Positions 26,833 through 35,409 of a stretch of DNA of 64,000 bases are shown here, piece by piece (the first letter of the stretch is position 1; each line of letters starts with the position of its first letter). The translations under genes were made by a program, and so were the position numbers. The notes under the pieces were generated by a model. That model was not told the DNA's origin and searched no databases. It saw only the letters and a list, made by a program, of their open reading frames with translations. This DNA is from an uncultured Siphonobacter sp. (GTDB lineage Bacteria > Bacteroidota > Bacteroidia > Cytophagales > Spirosomataceae): contig CAJYHS010000005.1 in NCBI GenBank assembly GCA_913774715.1, positions 20,024-84,023 on the forward strand, written 5' to 3'.

Positions 26833-27525
26833 ATGCTGCTACAGACTCTCTCCGTGACTCCTGATTCCACTGCTGCTACTCCTGTAGCGGCGGGTGCTGA
26901 ACAATCTATTAGTGTTCTTGATCTGCTTGCCGCTGGTGGCTGGATTATGATTCCCATTGCGGTACTGCTTTTTGTTACGATTTATCTTTTCGTGGAACGT
27001 TGGCTATACCTCAAAAAAGCGACGGCTCTGGGAGCATCTTTCGAAGCCAGTTTCTGGGGACTTGTACAGTCGGGTAACCTGAATGCGGCCCGGCAACTTT
27101 GCCGGAGCGATAGTTCAGCGGTTTCCCGGGTGCTGGAAAAAGGACTATCCCGCATTGGTACACCTATCCCACAAATTGAGCAGGCTATGGGGAACACGGC
27201 TCAGCTGGAGCTTTCTTACATGGAAAAAAATCTGGGTTTATTAGGTACCGTAGCCGCCATTGCTCCCATGTTCGGTTTCCTAGGAACCGTAGCCGGGATG
27301 ATTCGGGCCTTCCACGATATTTCTGTTTCCAATAACCTGAGTATCGGTACAATTTCAGGTGGTATCTATGAGAAAATGATCACGTCAGCTTCGGGTCTGG
27401 CCGTTGGTATTTTAGCATACATTCTACTGACGATCCTGAATGGTATGGTAGACCGGGCCGTTGCTCGTCTGCAAGCCGCCACGAATCAATTCCTAGACGT
27501 TCTTTATCAACCGGTTTCGGCTTAG
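26833..27525 (+). CDS. exbB: MotA/TolQ/ExbB proton channel family protein
   Basis: The 230-residue protein has one helix near residues 38-56 and two more in the C-terminal half. The family core is visible: MEKNLGLLGTVAAIAPMFGFLGTVAGMIRAFHDI, then a GGIYEKMITSASGLAVGILAY helix. It forms the pentameric motor channel that energises outer-membrane transport with ExbD. The ATG at 26833 is preferred; the frame also opens at a TTG at 26818. The stop codon at 27523-27525 runs directly into a heptamer repeat, and exbD follows 76 bp later. Confidence 0.93.
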   Translation: MLLQTLSVTPDSTAATPVAAGAEQSISVLDLLAAGGWIMIPIAVLLFVTIYLFVERWLYLKKATALGASFEASFWGLVQSGNLNAARQLCRSDSSAVSRVLEKGLSRIGTPIPQIEQAMGNTAQLELSYMEKNLGLLGTVAAIAPMFGFLGTVAGMIRAFHDISVSNNLSIGTISGGIYEKMITSASGLAVGILAYILLTILNGMVDRAVARLQAATNQFLDVLYQPVSA

Positions 27526-27555
27526 TTTTCAGTTGTTAGTTTTCAGTTGTCAGTT
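27524..27555 (+). repeat. Degenerate heptamer tandem repeat between exbB and exbD
   Basis: The sequence reads AGTTTTC, AGTTGTT, AGTTTTC, AGTTGTC, AGTT: 4.6 copies of a 7-bp unit with substitutions at positions 5 and 7. It starts inside the exbB stop codon. The unit AGTTTTC is the reverse complement of GAAAACT, the unit of the long perfect repeat at the right end of this window. Confidence 0.8.
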
Positions 27556-27601
27556 ATTTGGCTACTGAAACCAGTAAATAGAAAACTGTAAACTCATTCT
27601 C

Positions 27602-28018
27602 ATGAAAATACAACGTCGTAACCGACATAAAGGGCATATTGAGGCTGCTTCGCTGTCGGATATCTTATTTTTTCTATTGATTTTCTTTCTGATGATTGCG
27701 ACGCTGGCCAGTCCATCGGCCATGCAGATGTTATTGCCGCAATCATCCACGGCTCCTTCTACGCCTTCGAAGGTTATTAACTTGTCGGTTTTACCCGATC
27801 AACAGTATAATGTGGAAGGCCAGATGGTCGGAGCTGCCGAACTGGAAAGTGCCTTGTTAAGCCGCATTGAAGGGCAGGAAGCTCCCGTCGTGTTAGTACG
27901 TATCGAGAAAACCAGCTCCGTTCAGGATCTGGTTGATGTGGCTGACGTTACGGCTAAAGTGGGGGCCAAACTGGTCTTAGCTACTTCTGCAAAACCCGCC
28001 GCGACGAGTTCGAAGTAA
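27602..28018 (+). CDS. exbD: ExbD/TolR family biopolymer transport protein
   Basis: The 138-residue protein has one N-terminal helix (about 20-42) preceded by a basic stretch and containing the expected early acidic residue: ASLSDILFFLLIFFLMIATL. The Asp in LSDIL is the proton-carrying residue of the family. The periplasmic domain of about 90 residues completes the ExbD layout. It works with the adjacent exbB. No tonB gene is in the window. Confidence 0.93.
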   Translation: MKIQRRNRHKGHIEAASLSDILFFLLIFFLMIATLASPSAMQMLLPQSSTAPSTPSKVINLSVLPDQQYNVEGQMVGAAELESALLSRIEGQEAPVVLVRIEKTSSVQDLVDVADVTAKVGAKLVLATSAKPAATSSK

Positions 28019-28036
28019 GGAATAGAAACGTCATTT

Positions 28037-28069
28037 AAAGACCCCGAAAGCTTAGCTTTCGGGGTCTTT
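28037..28069 (+). terminator. Terminator after exbD
   Basis: Arms AAAGACCCCGAAAGC and GCTTTCGGGGTCTTT form a 15-bp perfect stem with a 3-nt loop followed by TTG TTT. It starts 19 bp after the exbD stop. Confidence 0.88.
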
Positions 28070-28087
28070 TTGTTTAGTACTAACCAC

Positions 28088-28125
28088 GCTGTGTGCCCCC
28101 GGATTATCATCCGGGGGCACACAGC
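28088..28125. repeat. Perfect 16-bp GC-rich inverted repeat without T-run
   Basis: Arms GCTGTGTGCCCCCGGA (28088-28103) and TCCGGGGGCACACAGC (28110-28125) pair perfectly around the 6-nt loop TTATCA. Neither side has a T-run, so it is not a classic terminator. It is far richer in GC than the sequence around it. Confidence 0.75.
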
Positions 28126-28148
28126 AATCTTCCTAACTTCTTGCCTCT

Positions 28149-28187
28149 AAATACCTGAACTACTTCATCGAATGGGTTCAGGTATTT
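28149..28187. repeat. 12-bp inverted repeat in the convergent gap
   Basis: Arms AAATACCTGAAC (28149-28160) and GTTCAGGTATTT (28176-28187) pair perfectly around a 15-nt loop. It is the third of four stem-loops between exbD and the beta-propeller gene. Confidence 0.65.
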
Positions 28188-28233
28188 GCAGTCTTATTAA
28201 TTTCTTGCATTTCGTTCGAAAAGACAAATAACT

Positions 28234-28265
28234 CAAGAGCCTCAGGCTTACACCCAAGGCTCTTG
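28234..28265 (-). terminator. Probable terminator of the beta-propeller gene
   Basis: Arms CAAGAGCCT (28234-28242) and AGGCTCTTG (28257-28265) form a 9-bp stem. On the minus strand it is followed by AGTTATTTGTCTTTT, moderately T-rich, 31 bp after the stop at 28296. Confidence 0.55.
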
Positions 28266-28295
28266 GTACTAATCATCAATAAAAACCTAACAACG

Positions 28296-29786
28296 CTATT
28301 TTAAGTGATTCAATGTATAACAAACCCAGCGACTCAGCAGCGGTTCGCCCGTTTTAGCTTTTAAATCGCCAAGGCGGAATTCGTAGATAAAGCCCGGTTG
28401 CAGGTCTTCCAGCTCAATCGAAATCTTTTTTCCATCGGCTGACTGTCTGACCTGTTTTACGGCTACGGGCGTTTCGTCAAATTTCTTTGAACCGTATTGT
28501 TTGTGGTATTCGTAATAAAAACGCTTTACGGCGTATTGACTGATTTCTGTGGCAGTATTGGCATCGACAGGTTTGGTAAACGTCAGATCAAAACCGGTTT
28601 TGGTTAACTTGAAATCCATGATATCCAGCGGCGTTTTTCCATTCCAGTGAATCCGCTGAATGCCTTCGCTACCGACCCAGCCGCGATCCGTCTGTCCTAC
28701 CCAGAGGCTGCCGTCAGGAGCAAAAGCAAAGCGGTTATTCCCTACTCTCATGCCCTGAATATGCACAGGCAGGCAGGCTCCCTGCGTTTCTCCGCCGACT
28801 TCTTCCAGCAAGACTCGCATCAAATACCGATGATCCATATCGCCAACGAACGTCTGATTCAGGAAAGGTCCAAATTTCCCCTGAGTTCGATCCACGATAG
28901 GCTGCGTTACGGAGTTAGCTACATAGCCATGCGGGAACGCTACGGACTCCCGGGTTCGCATGGAATCAAGCGTTTCCACGGTTAAGGTTAATGGATCAAT
29001 CTTTGGAAAATCTTTTTTCCAAACCAGACTGGAGGGGTGACCATAAAATTTCCCGGGCTTTACCACATACATCTTACTGGTTCCCAGCCAATCGCCCTGG
29101 TTATCGTTCACTAACAAACGGCCCGCAGCATCGAATGCCAGTGTATTAGGGGAGCGAAAACCTAAAGCATAGGGATGCAATTTGCCATCCTTCGTTAGCT
29201 TCATCACCCAACCCCGATACGGCACACAGGAATACATCCGACCGGGACGACCCAGCGGATTATACTCGCCGCGTACTTCTGGACGGATACCCGCTCCGTT
29301 GGAGGCCGTGTTGAGAGCAATGTAAATGTTCCCCTCTTTATCTTTCACCGGACCAAAATTGAATTCGTGGTAATTACCAGATATGCCAAAGTCATCCGTC
29401 ACCGTGCTAAAGTCATCGGCTTTCCCGTCTCCGTCCGTATCCCGGATTCGGGTTAACTCGGCCCGTTGCAATACCAGCACTTCTTTCGAAGAAATGGCCA
29501 TCAAGCCCAGAGCATCGTGAATTCCTTCGGCAAAGAGTTTCCATTCTTTGGTTTTGGGAGTATAGAAGTACAATTCTCCGCGGTGGAAAGTAGCGACCAG
29601 GCGGCCGTCAGGCAGAAAGTCAATCGCTCCTACTTCGCCTTTCAACCCAGTCGGAAGTGGAATATTTTCAGCTACGTACACGGTATCCCCCGGAGCAGCG
29701 GGGCTGGTCATGTGGTGACTGTGATCCTGAGCCATTGCTTTCGTTACTAAACCCATACTAATGGCGAGGGTAATGAGATGTCGCAT
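28296..29786 (-). CDS. Secreted beta-propeller protein, PQQ/glucose-sorbosone dehydrogenase-like
   Basis: The 496-residue protein has a signal peptide ending KAMAQ (residue 20) and then a His-rich start, DHSHHM. It shows blade-like repeats such as AIDFLPDGRLVATFHRGELY, NTLAFDAAGRLLVNDNQGDW and RFAFAPDGSLWVGQTDRGW. A DTDGDGKADDF segment resembles a Ca-binding loop. The C-terminal about 100 residues look like a beta-sandwich. Such propellers occur in sugar dehydrogenases and in the membrane-bound dehydrogenase-like proteins of Planctomycetes and Bacteroidota. I see no CxxCH heme motif. Its upstream neighbour, a copper-protein gene, is 2 bp away, suggesting a redox pair. Confidence 0.75.
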   Translation of the reverse strand: MRHLITLAISMGLVTKAMAQDHSHHMTSPAAPGDTVYVAENIPLPTGLKGEVGAIDFLPDGRLVATFHRGELYFYTPKTKEWKLFAEGIHDALGLMAISSKEVLVLQRAELTRIRDTDGDGKADDFSTVTDDFGISGNYHEFNFGPVKDKEGNIYIALNTASNGAGIRPEVRGEYNPLGRPGRMYSCVPYRGWVMKLTKDGKLHPYALGFRSPNTLAFDAAGRLLVNDNQGDWLGTSKMYVVKPGKFYGHPSSLVWKKDFPKIDPLTLTVETLDSMRTRESVAFPHGYVANSVTQPIVDRTQGKFGPFLNQTFVGDMDHRYLMRVLLEEVGGETQGACLPVHIQGMRVGNNRFAFAPDGSLWVGQTDRGWVGSEGIQRIHWNGKTPLDIMDFKLTKTGFDLTFTKPVDANTATEISQYAVKRFYYEYHKQYGSKKFDETPVAVKQVRQSADGKKISIELEDLQPGFIYEFRLGDLKAKTGEPLLSRWVCYTLNHLK

Positions 29787-29788
29787 GG

Positions 29789-30856
29789 TTAAGAGTTGGG
29801 TTTAATAGTAATGGAAAACTTGGTGTTGCCGGGATTCATAACATAAGTCTCCCGATTAACAGGATCTGCCTTTAAAAACTTCGGCTGGTATGTTGTTCGA
29901 CTGTATGTCCCGGCTTTGTAATAAATCTTCTTCTGAGTTGGGTTTTTCAGAACCTGAAAATCGCGGGTAATCCCTATTTCGCCGGGTACTATGCGTAGCG
30001 TTTCGTGAATCTCAATTCCATCCACCAGGTAACGAAACGTGGGTAATCGATCCTTCAGCTTATATCCCAGGAATTTCACTACTGGAATATGTTCAGGCGT
30101 GCCTATCCTGATGGGATAATTCAACGAATCTTCCTTCCAATAAACATCGCCGATAATTTTGGTGTACTTATCTCCCTTCGAATACCACTGATCGGAGTTA
30201 TCAACAAATCCGCCCGTCCAGGCGTACCGCAGGCGGCACTGCCCCGCATCCCAGCAATAAGAGCTATTTCCATCAAAACTCACGACAATAGCGGCGGGGC
30301 TGGCACCAGGAACCCAGGTGCGGTATAATAAAGGATACTCCAGCGGAAACGCGTGCGGCCCTACCTGCTGACCGGCCACTTTATCTTTCACAATCTGAGC
30401 CACGTGGGGATCCAGTTCAAGAGGTGGCAGCTTTGCATTCAAGGCATATAAGGCTCCATACATCACAAACCCATGGCCGGGATAGGTACAGACGTACGAG
30501 TAAATACCCTCTTCGACCGTGAAAGAAATTTTTTCGGAGTTACCAGGGGCTACAATCTTGGTTGCCGCGAGCACCATCGGCGTTTCGGGAACGTAATTCT
30601 TTTCAGAAGGGACTTTCAAAGCCTGCTCTACCACCGTTTTTCGCATACCAGCTTTGGTAATAACCAGATTGTGAGCCATGTCGTCGTAATTCTCCAGAAT
30701 GAGTGTTACGCGGGTATTGGGCCGGAGTTGAATTCGGGGGGGATCATACTGCAGGCCTGCAATGGCCTTAACAATAAGGGTAGTATCCGACTGAGCCCAA
30801 GTCAGTGAAGTAATGCATAACAGCATTAGTATAAGTTTAATACGTCTTAGAGGCAT
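29789..30856 (-). CDS. Cupredoxin-domain fusion protein, secreted
   Basis: The 355-residue protein has a signal peptide ending TWAQ (residue 22). Residues about 23-140 are a cupredoxin with type 1 copper ligands His62 (AHNLVI), Cys123, His128 and Met132 (YVCTYPGHGFVMYG). The following 200 residues form an unassigned beta-rich domain with FDGNSSYCWDAGQCRLRYAW; the two Cys there could form a disulfide. The gene ends 2 bp before the start of the beta-propeller gene, so they are cotranscribed. I infer electron transfer from the propeller protein to the copper centre; this is not established. Confidence 0.82.
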   Translation of the reverse strand: MPLRRIKLILMLLCITSLTWAQSDTTLIVKAIAGLQYDPPRIQLRPNTRVTLILENYDDMAHNLVITKAGMRKTVVEQALKVPSEKNYVPETPMVLAATKIVAPGNSEKISFTVEEGIYSYVCTYPGHGFVMYGALYALNAKLPPLELDPHVAQIVKDKVAGQQVGPHAFPLEYPLLYRTWVPGASPAAIVVSFDGNSSYCWDAGQCRLRYAWTGGFVDNSDQWYSKGDKYTKIIGDVYWKEDSLNYPIRIGTPEHIPVVKFLGYKLKDRLPTFRYLVDGIEIHETLRIVPGEIGITRDFQVLKNPTQKKIYYKAGTYSRTTYQPKFLKADPVNRETYVMNPGNTKFSITIKPNS

Positions 30857-31372
30857 TGAATTTCAAAGTAATCAGAGATGTATAAATCCAGACGGATTAT
30901 TTGCACCGACCGGGTTGACAAAATTTTACTAAAAATGGATTTATTCACTAGAAAATCGACCAAGTGGGTCAACTTTTCGCTCAAGACTGAAATCTTACTC
31001 CTAACAGGACTCGGAAAAGACGAAAGGTAAAGCTTCCTTCTTTTCCTTCTACCCATTCTTGCTTTTTACCCAGCTTACTCAGACTAAAGACCACTATTTC
31101 AGGAACAATCCCCGAAGAATCGGATAAACAGGTTGAGTATTCCATGATAATTCACCAATTTTGAACCCGGACTAAGTTTTATCCTTACCCCAGGAAAAGC
31201 TATTTAAAGTCAATATTTACTCAAAAAAAGGAAAATTTATACCTCTTTTTTGAGCTAGTGCCAAAGGAAATTCTTTTTAACAGATTGAGGATTCTATCCT
31301 TGAAAGCTGGAATTTTCGGGACGAAATCCTAACTTGCGGCCCTGGAAACTTGAACACTTGTATTCCGTACAC
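30857..31372. other. Long divergent intergenic region upstream of pyk
   Basis: These 516 bp lie between the cupredoxin gene (minus) and pyk (plus). No supported coding sequence is visible. Two runs of A/T (near 31200-31250) suggest promoter or UP-like elements. TATCCTTG near 31297 is a weak -7 match without a suitably spaced -33 TTG. No riboswitch-like structure was recognised. Confidence 0.5.
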
Positions 31373-32884
31373 ATGCCTTACCAGAAAAAAACCAAAATTG
31401 TCGCCACCGTTGGTCCGGCTTCCCAGTCCAAAGAAATGTTGCTGAAGCTCGCCCAGTCTGGTGCGAACATCTTTCGGCTTAACTTTTCCCACGGAACGCA
31501 CGCTGACCACCTGAGTCGCATTCAGGCTATTCGCGAAATTAACGCCGAACATGGCTTAAACCTTACCATCCTTCAGGATTTACAGGGACCTAAGATTCGT
31601 ACCCAACTCGTAGAAAATAACGGTGTTGAACTCGTAGCAGGAAACCCACTGACTTTCGTTATGGACGAAAATCTGCTGGGAACTTCTGAACGCGTAGGTA
31701 CGACTTATACTTCCATGTACCTGGACGTAAAACCCGGCGAACGCATCCTGATGGATGACGGTAACCTGGAGGTGCTGGTAGAATCTATCGATTACGATAA
31801 AAAAGAAGTACACACGAAAGTAGTATACGGTGGTATTCTGAAATCGAAAAAAGGCATTAACCTGCCCGGAACGAAAGTAGGCTTACCCGCTCTGACTGAA
31901 AAAGACGAAGAAGATCTGATTTTCGGTCTGGAGCACGACGTAGACTGGATCGCTCTTTCTTTCGTTCGCTCAGCTGAAGACATCTGGGCTGTGAAGGAAA
32001 AGATCAAAGCGAAAAATGGTCGTTCGAAAATCATCGCTAAAATCGAAAAACCCGAAGCCGTTGTTCCTGAAGTTCTTGATGCCATCATCGAAGCTACGGA
32101 TGCAGTAATGGTTGCCCGGGGTGATTTAGGAGTTGAACTCGACGGTGCCATGGTTCCTGAGTTACAGAAAACCATGATCCGCAAATGTATCAAGCAGGCG
32201 AAACCCGTGATCGTGGCCACGCAAATGCTCGAGTCCATGACGAGCTCTCCTCGTCCGACGCGTGCGGAGACTTCTGACGTTGCCAATGCCGTTCTGGATG
32301 GTGCTTCGGCGACCATGCTTTCGGCGGAGTCTGCTTCAGGTCAATATCCTGTAGAAGCCGTTTCGACCATGGCTCATATTATTGAGGCCGTTGAAGAACA
32401 GCAGAATAATATTCCTATCGTTTATGGGGATGAATCAGCGATTTACTTCAAAAACCACATGCTGAAGGGAGAAGAAAACTCTTCTACCATCCTGAACGAC
32501 CGCGTAATTGCCGCGGCTTGCCGTCTGGCTCGTGACGTACAGGCGAAAGCCATTCTGTGCATCACGAACAGTGGCTACACGGCGTACCGTCTGTCTTCAC
32601 ACCGTCCGAAAGCGGATATTTTCGTATTCTCGGCGGATGAAAACCTGATGACGCAAATGGGTCTGTTATGGGGATCACGCGTATTCAATTACGACAGTGC
32701 GAACCTGAGCACCGAACAAATCTCACACGATATTGCGAAGATTCTGGTTAAACAGGGTCACCTGCAAAAAGGCGATGTATTCGTAACCTTACTGAGCGTA
32801 CCTGCTCAACAGGATTTACGTACGAACACCGTGAAAATGGGTGTAATCGACAAAATCGCGGATGAAGTAGCTGCTGAACAGTAG
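31373..32884 (+). CDS. pyk: Pyruvate kinase
   Basis: The 503-residue enzyme makes pyruvate and ATP from phosphoenolpyruvate and ADP in the cytosol. Conserved parts are clear: KTKIVATVGPASQSKEML at the start, FRLNFSHGTH, the metal site IAKIEKPEAV, and MVARGDLGVEL. The ATG at 31373 gives the normal start MPYQKKTKIV; the frame opens further upstream only at a TTG. A C-terminal allosteric-type domain is present at normal length. A terminator follows. Confidence 0.97.
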   Translation: MPYQKKTKIVATVGPASQSKEMLLKLAQSGANIFRLNFSHGTHADHLSRIQAIREINAEHGLNLTILQDLQGPKIRTQLVENNGVELVAGNPLTFVMDENLLGTSERVGTTYTSMYLDVKPGERILMDDGNLEVLVESIDYDKKEVHTKVVYGGILKSKKGINLPGTKVGLPALTEKDEEDLIFGLEHDVDWIALSFVRSAEDIWAVKEKIKAKNGRSKIIAKIEKPEAVVPEVLDAIIEATDAVMVARGDLGVELDGAMVPELQKTMIRKCIKQAKPVIVATQMLESMTSSPRPTRAETSDVANAVLDGASATMLSAESASGQYPVEAVSTMAHIIEAVEEQQNNIPIVYGDESAIYFKNHMLKGEENSSTILNDRVIAAACRLARDVQAKAILCITNSGYTAYRLSSHRPKADIFVFSADENLMTQMGLLWGSRVFNYDSANLSTEQISHDIAKILVKQGHLQKGDVFVTLLSVPAQQDLRTNTVKMGVIDKIADEVAAEQ

Positions 32885-32905
32885 TCTTTATTTGAACTAT
32901 TACTA

Positions 32906-32940
32906 AAACCCCGTTACTTCGATTGTAAGTATCGGGGTTT
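32906..32940 (+). terminator. Terminator after pyk
   Basis: Arms AAACCCCG (32906-32913) and CGGGGTTT (32933-32940) with an inner TACTT/AAGTA pairing form a stem, followed by TGTGTTT. It starts 22 bp after the pyk stop. Confidence 0.78.
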
Positions 32941-32999
32941 TGTGTTTGTAAACCTTGAGACATTTGCAGCCCTAGCCGACTTTTTTTACCTTGCCAGCC

Positions 33000-33818
33000 A
33001 TGGACAACCAACCGAAAAAAACCTGGCAGGAGCAGCTTCAGGAAGTAATTTATGAGTCGAATACCAAAGCTGGGAAAGCCTTTGACGTTGCTTTATTAAT
33101 TGCCATTTTTACGAGTATCCTAGTCGTAATGCTGGATAGCGTGGACCGATACCACCAGCAATACGGACACCTGTTTTTTGTGCTGGAGTGGACCTTTACT
33201 TTTTTGTTTACGCTTGAGTACATTCTTCGTCTTGTTTGTATACGCCAGCCTATTCGTTACGTTCTCAGCCCGTTGGGATTGATTGATTTACTGGCCATTA
33301 TTCCTTCCTATCTCAGTATTTTTTACGCGGGTGCTCAGTCTCTTCTGGTATTACGGGCCTTACGTCTATTACGGATTTTCCGAATTTTCAAGCTTACCCA
33401 TTTCCTCACTGAAATGGAATTCCTAAGCGTGGCCATCCGGGCCAGTTTGAAGAAAATCAGCATTTTCATGCTTACCGTTATCATGCTGGTAACGATTCTG
33501 GGCTCGGTGATGTATCTGGTTGAAAATCATCAAAATGGGTTTTCCAGCATTCCTGAAAGTATTTACTAGGCTATTGTTACCATCACAACGGTAGGCTATG
33601 GGGATATCTCCCCGGTTACGCCAATGGGCAAATTCATTTCCAGTATCGTCATGTTGATTGGTTACGGAATCATCGCTGTTCCAACGGGTATTATTACCAA
33701 TGAAATTGCGGCAGCCGCCCGAAAACAAAACCACAGCCGTGAAGCGTGCCCATCCTGCGGTCGCGAAGGCCATGATGCAGACGCTGTCTTCTGTAAATTT
33801 TGCGGAGCAAGACTCTAA
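33000..33818 (+). pseudogene. Voltage-gated potassium channel, interrupted by an in-frame amber codon
   Basis: From the ATG at 33000 the frame encodes 189 residues of a six-helix ion channel, including a voltage-sensor-like S4 with spaced Arg (LRALRLLRIFRIFKL). A TAG at 33567-33569 then stops it. The same frame continues without another stop to 33818: [15 protein letters not shown], with the K+ selectivity filter TTVGYGD at 33585-33605, then the inner helix and a zinc-ribbon tail CPSCGREGH ... CKFCGARL. Channels of this family usually have Trp at the stop position ([15 protein letters not shown]), so one TGG-to-TAG change explains it. Full length would be 272 residues. The truncated product lacks the pore and should not conduct. 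Confidence 0.88.
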
Positions 33819-34083
33819 AAATGTTCGAGTTTGGTTTGATGATTTGACAGCGTTTGAATACGTTTGAAAATAATAACTTATGATAAGTTCCCCTGCTCCC
33901 TCTTCCCTTACCGCAGGATTTATTTGTTGCGATAAAGTCCACTTTGCCGAAATTTAATTTTAATCCGTTTTTAAAGCTCCTTTAAAGCTCTTATAAGTTC
34001 CTGAAAGAACCTTTGCTGACGTCAAGCACAGAAAGTACAGCTTATTTAATACCTGCTGATCCCACTTTTTAAACTACAAGACA

Positions 34084-35373
34084 GTGAAGCTTATTCAATC
34101 ATTCAGAGTAGTACTGAGCGTTTTTCTATTCGCTTCAGTTACTCCATCGTCCTTCTCCCAGACGGACACGCTTCGTCTGACCTTACCCCAGGCAGAAGAG
34201 CAGTTTTTGCAGAAAAACTTTGCTCTGATTGCCCAGAAATACAACATCAACCTATCGGAAGCCGCCGTTCAGCAAGCCAAACTCTGGGATAATCCCAACT
34301 TTGAATTTGAATTCAACGCCTTTAACCCCAACACTTCCAGAGTATTACCCCTTCGCAATACTTCAGGTGATTTACTAAACCCCACGGGTGGAGCGTACAG
34401 CTGGCAAATTCAGCAGGTCTTTAACCTGGCGGGTCGTCGGAGTAAATTAGTAGCTCTGAATGAAGCAAATACGGAGATTCAGCAAGCCGTTTTTCAGGAT
34501 GTGATGCGAAGTTTACGTTACCAGTTAGCTCAAACCTTTGGTAACCTAGCCACCGAACAGGCTCAATATGCCTTCATTCGGGAAGAACGGATTCGGCTTT
34601 CCAGTTTGCTTGATGCCTTCCGGGCTCAATTAAAACTTGGGGTAATTTCAGAATATGAGGTAACTCGTCTGGAACTGGAACAACGCAATGCCGATGCTTC
34701 CATGAACGATTTACTCAATCAGATCAGTCAGGATGAGGCTACCTTACGTATACTTTTGGCCGATCAGGGTTCTACGTATTACGTTCCTGACTTACCCACT
34801 ACCAGTACAGCCACCCCCATTCTCAATCAGTTACTGGATCAGGCTACGGCCAATCGTCCTGATTTACAGGTAGCTCAGCGGCAAACGGCTTATGCCCAGA
34901 AAAATCTGACCTATCAGAAATCACTGGCAACCCCGCAGTTAACTGTAGGTGCCAACTACGAACGCTTCGGCGAAGCTTACCCCAATTATTACGGCTTACA
35001 GGTAGCGATGGATTTACCCTTCAAAAATCGGAATCAAGGTAATATACAGGCGGCTAAAATTGGCATTGAGCAGAATAATCAAAGTATTAATCAGAGCCAG
35101 TTGCAGGTGAAGCAAGAAGTTATTTCGGCCTACGAACAATGGCTACACGCTCAGCAATTACAGGCTGGAACCAATGCGGATTACCGTCAACGCATTCAGG
35201 ACATCAGCAAAAATGCGACCATTGACTACCAGAAACGCGTCATTGATCTGGTCAGTTTTATTGACAAAGTTCGCTCCTATAAAGATGCCCAATTGAATTT
35301 CATTAACCTGAGTAATCAACTATACCAGGCTCAGCAGCAAATCAATTTCGTTACTAACTCCAAGACTTTTTAA
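34084..35373 (+). CDS. TolC-family outer membrane efflux protein (CusC/CzcC-like)
   Basis: The 429-residue protein starts at a GTG (34084); no upstream ATG keeps the signal peptide, which ends SSFSQ near residue 25. Long amphipathic helices rich in Gln and Ala alternate with short strands, as in TolC trimers: LTLPQAEEQFLQKNFALIAQK, EYEVTRLELEQRNADASMN, PDLQVAQRQTAYAQKNL. It should form the outer-membrane duct of the tripartite metal pump encoded by the next two genes, 36 and 27 bp apart. Confidence 0.92.
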   Translation: MKLIQSFRVVLSVFLFASVTPSSFSQTDTLRLTLPQAEEQFLQKNFALIAQKYNINLSEAAVQQAKLWDNPNFEFEFNAFNPNTSRVLPLRNTSGDLLNPTGGAYSWQIQQVFNLAGRRSKLVALNEANTEIQQAVFQDVMRSLRYQLAQTFGNLATEQAQYAFIREERIRLSSLLDAFRAQLKLGVISEYEVTRLELEQRNADASMNDLLNQISQDEATLRILLADQGSTYYVPDLPTTSTATPILNQLLDQATANRPDLQVAQRQTAYAQKNLTYQKSLATPQLTVGANYERFGEAYPNYYGLQVAMDLPFKNRNQGNIQAAKIGIEQNNQSINQSQLQVKQEVISAYEQWLHAQQLQAGTNADYRQRIQDISKNATIDYQKRVIDLVSFIDKVRSYKDAQLNFINLSNQLYQAQQQINFVTNSKTF

Positions 35374-35409
35374 CTCCACCTCAGGTTTTCATCCCTTTTC
35401 CCACTCTTT

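Noticed and set aside
30847..31056. Basic 69-residue frame upstream of the cupredoxin gene
   Set aside because: Composition is that of translated AT-rich DNA, it has no recognisable motif and it overlaps the cupredoxin start.
33624..33818. A separate small zinc-ribbon protein after the channel gene
   Set aside because: It is the in-frame C-terminal part of the potassium channel after the amber codon; there is no independent start site logic and the selectivity filter lies before its first Met.
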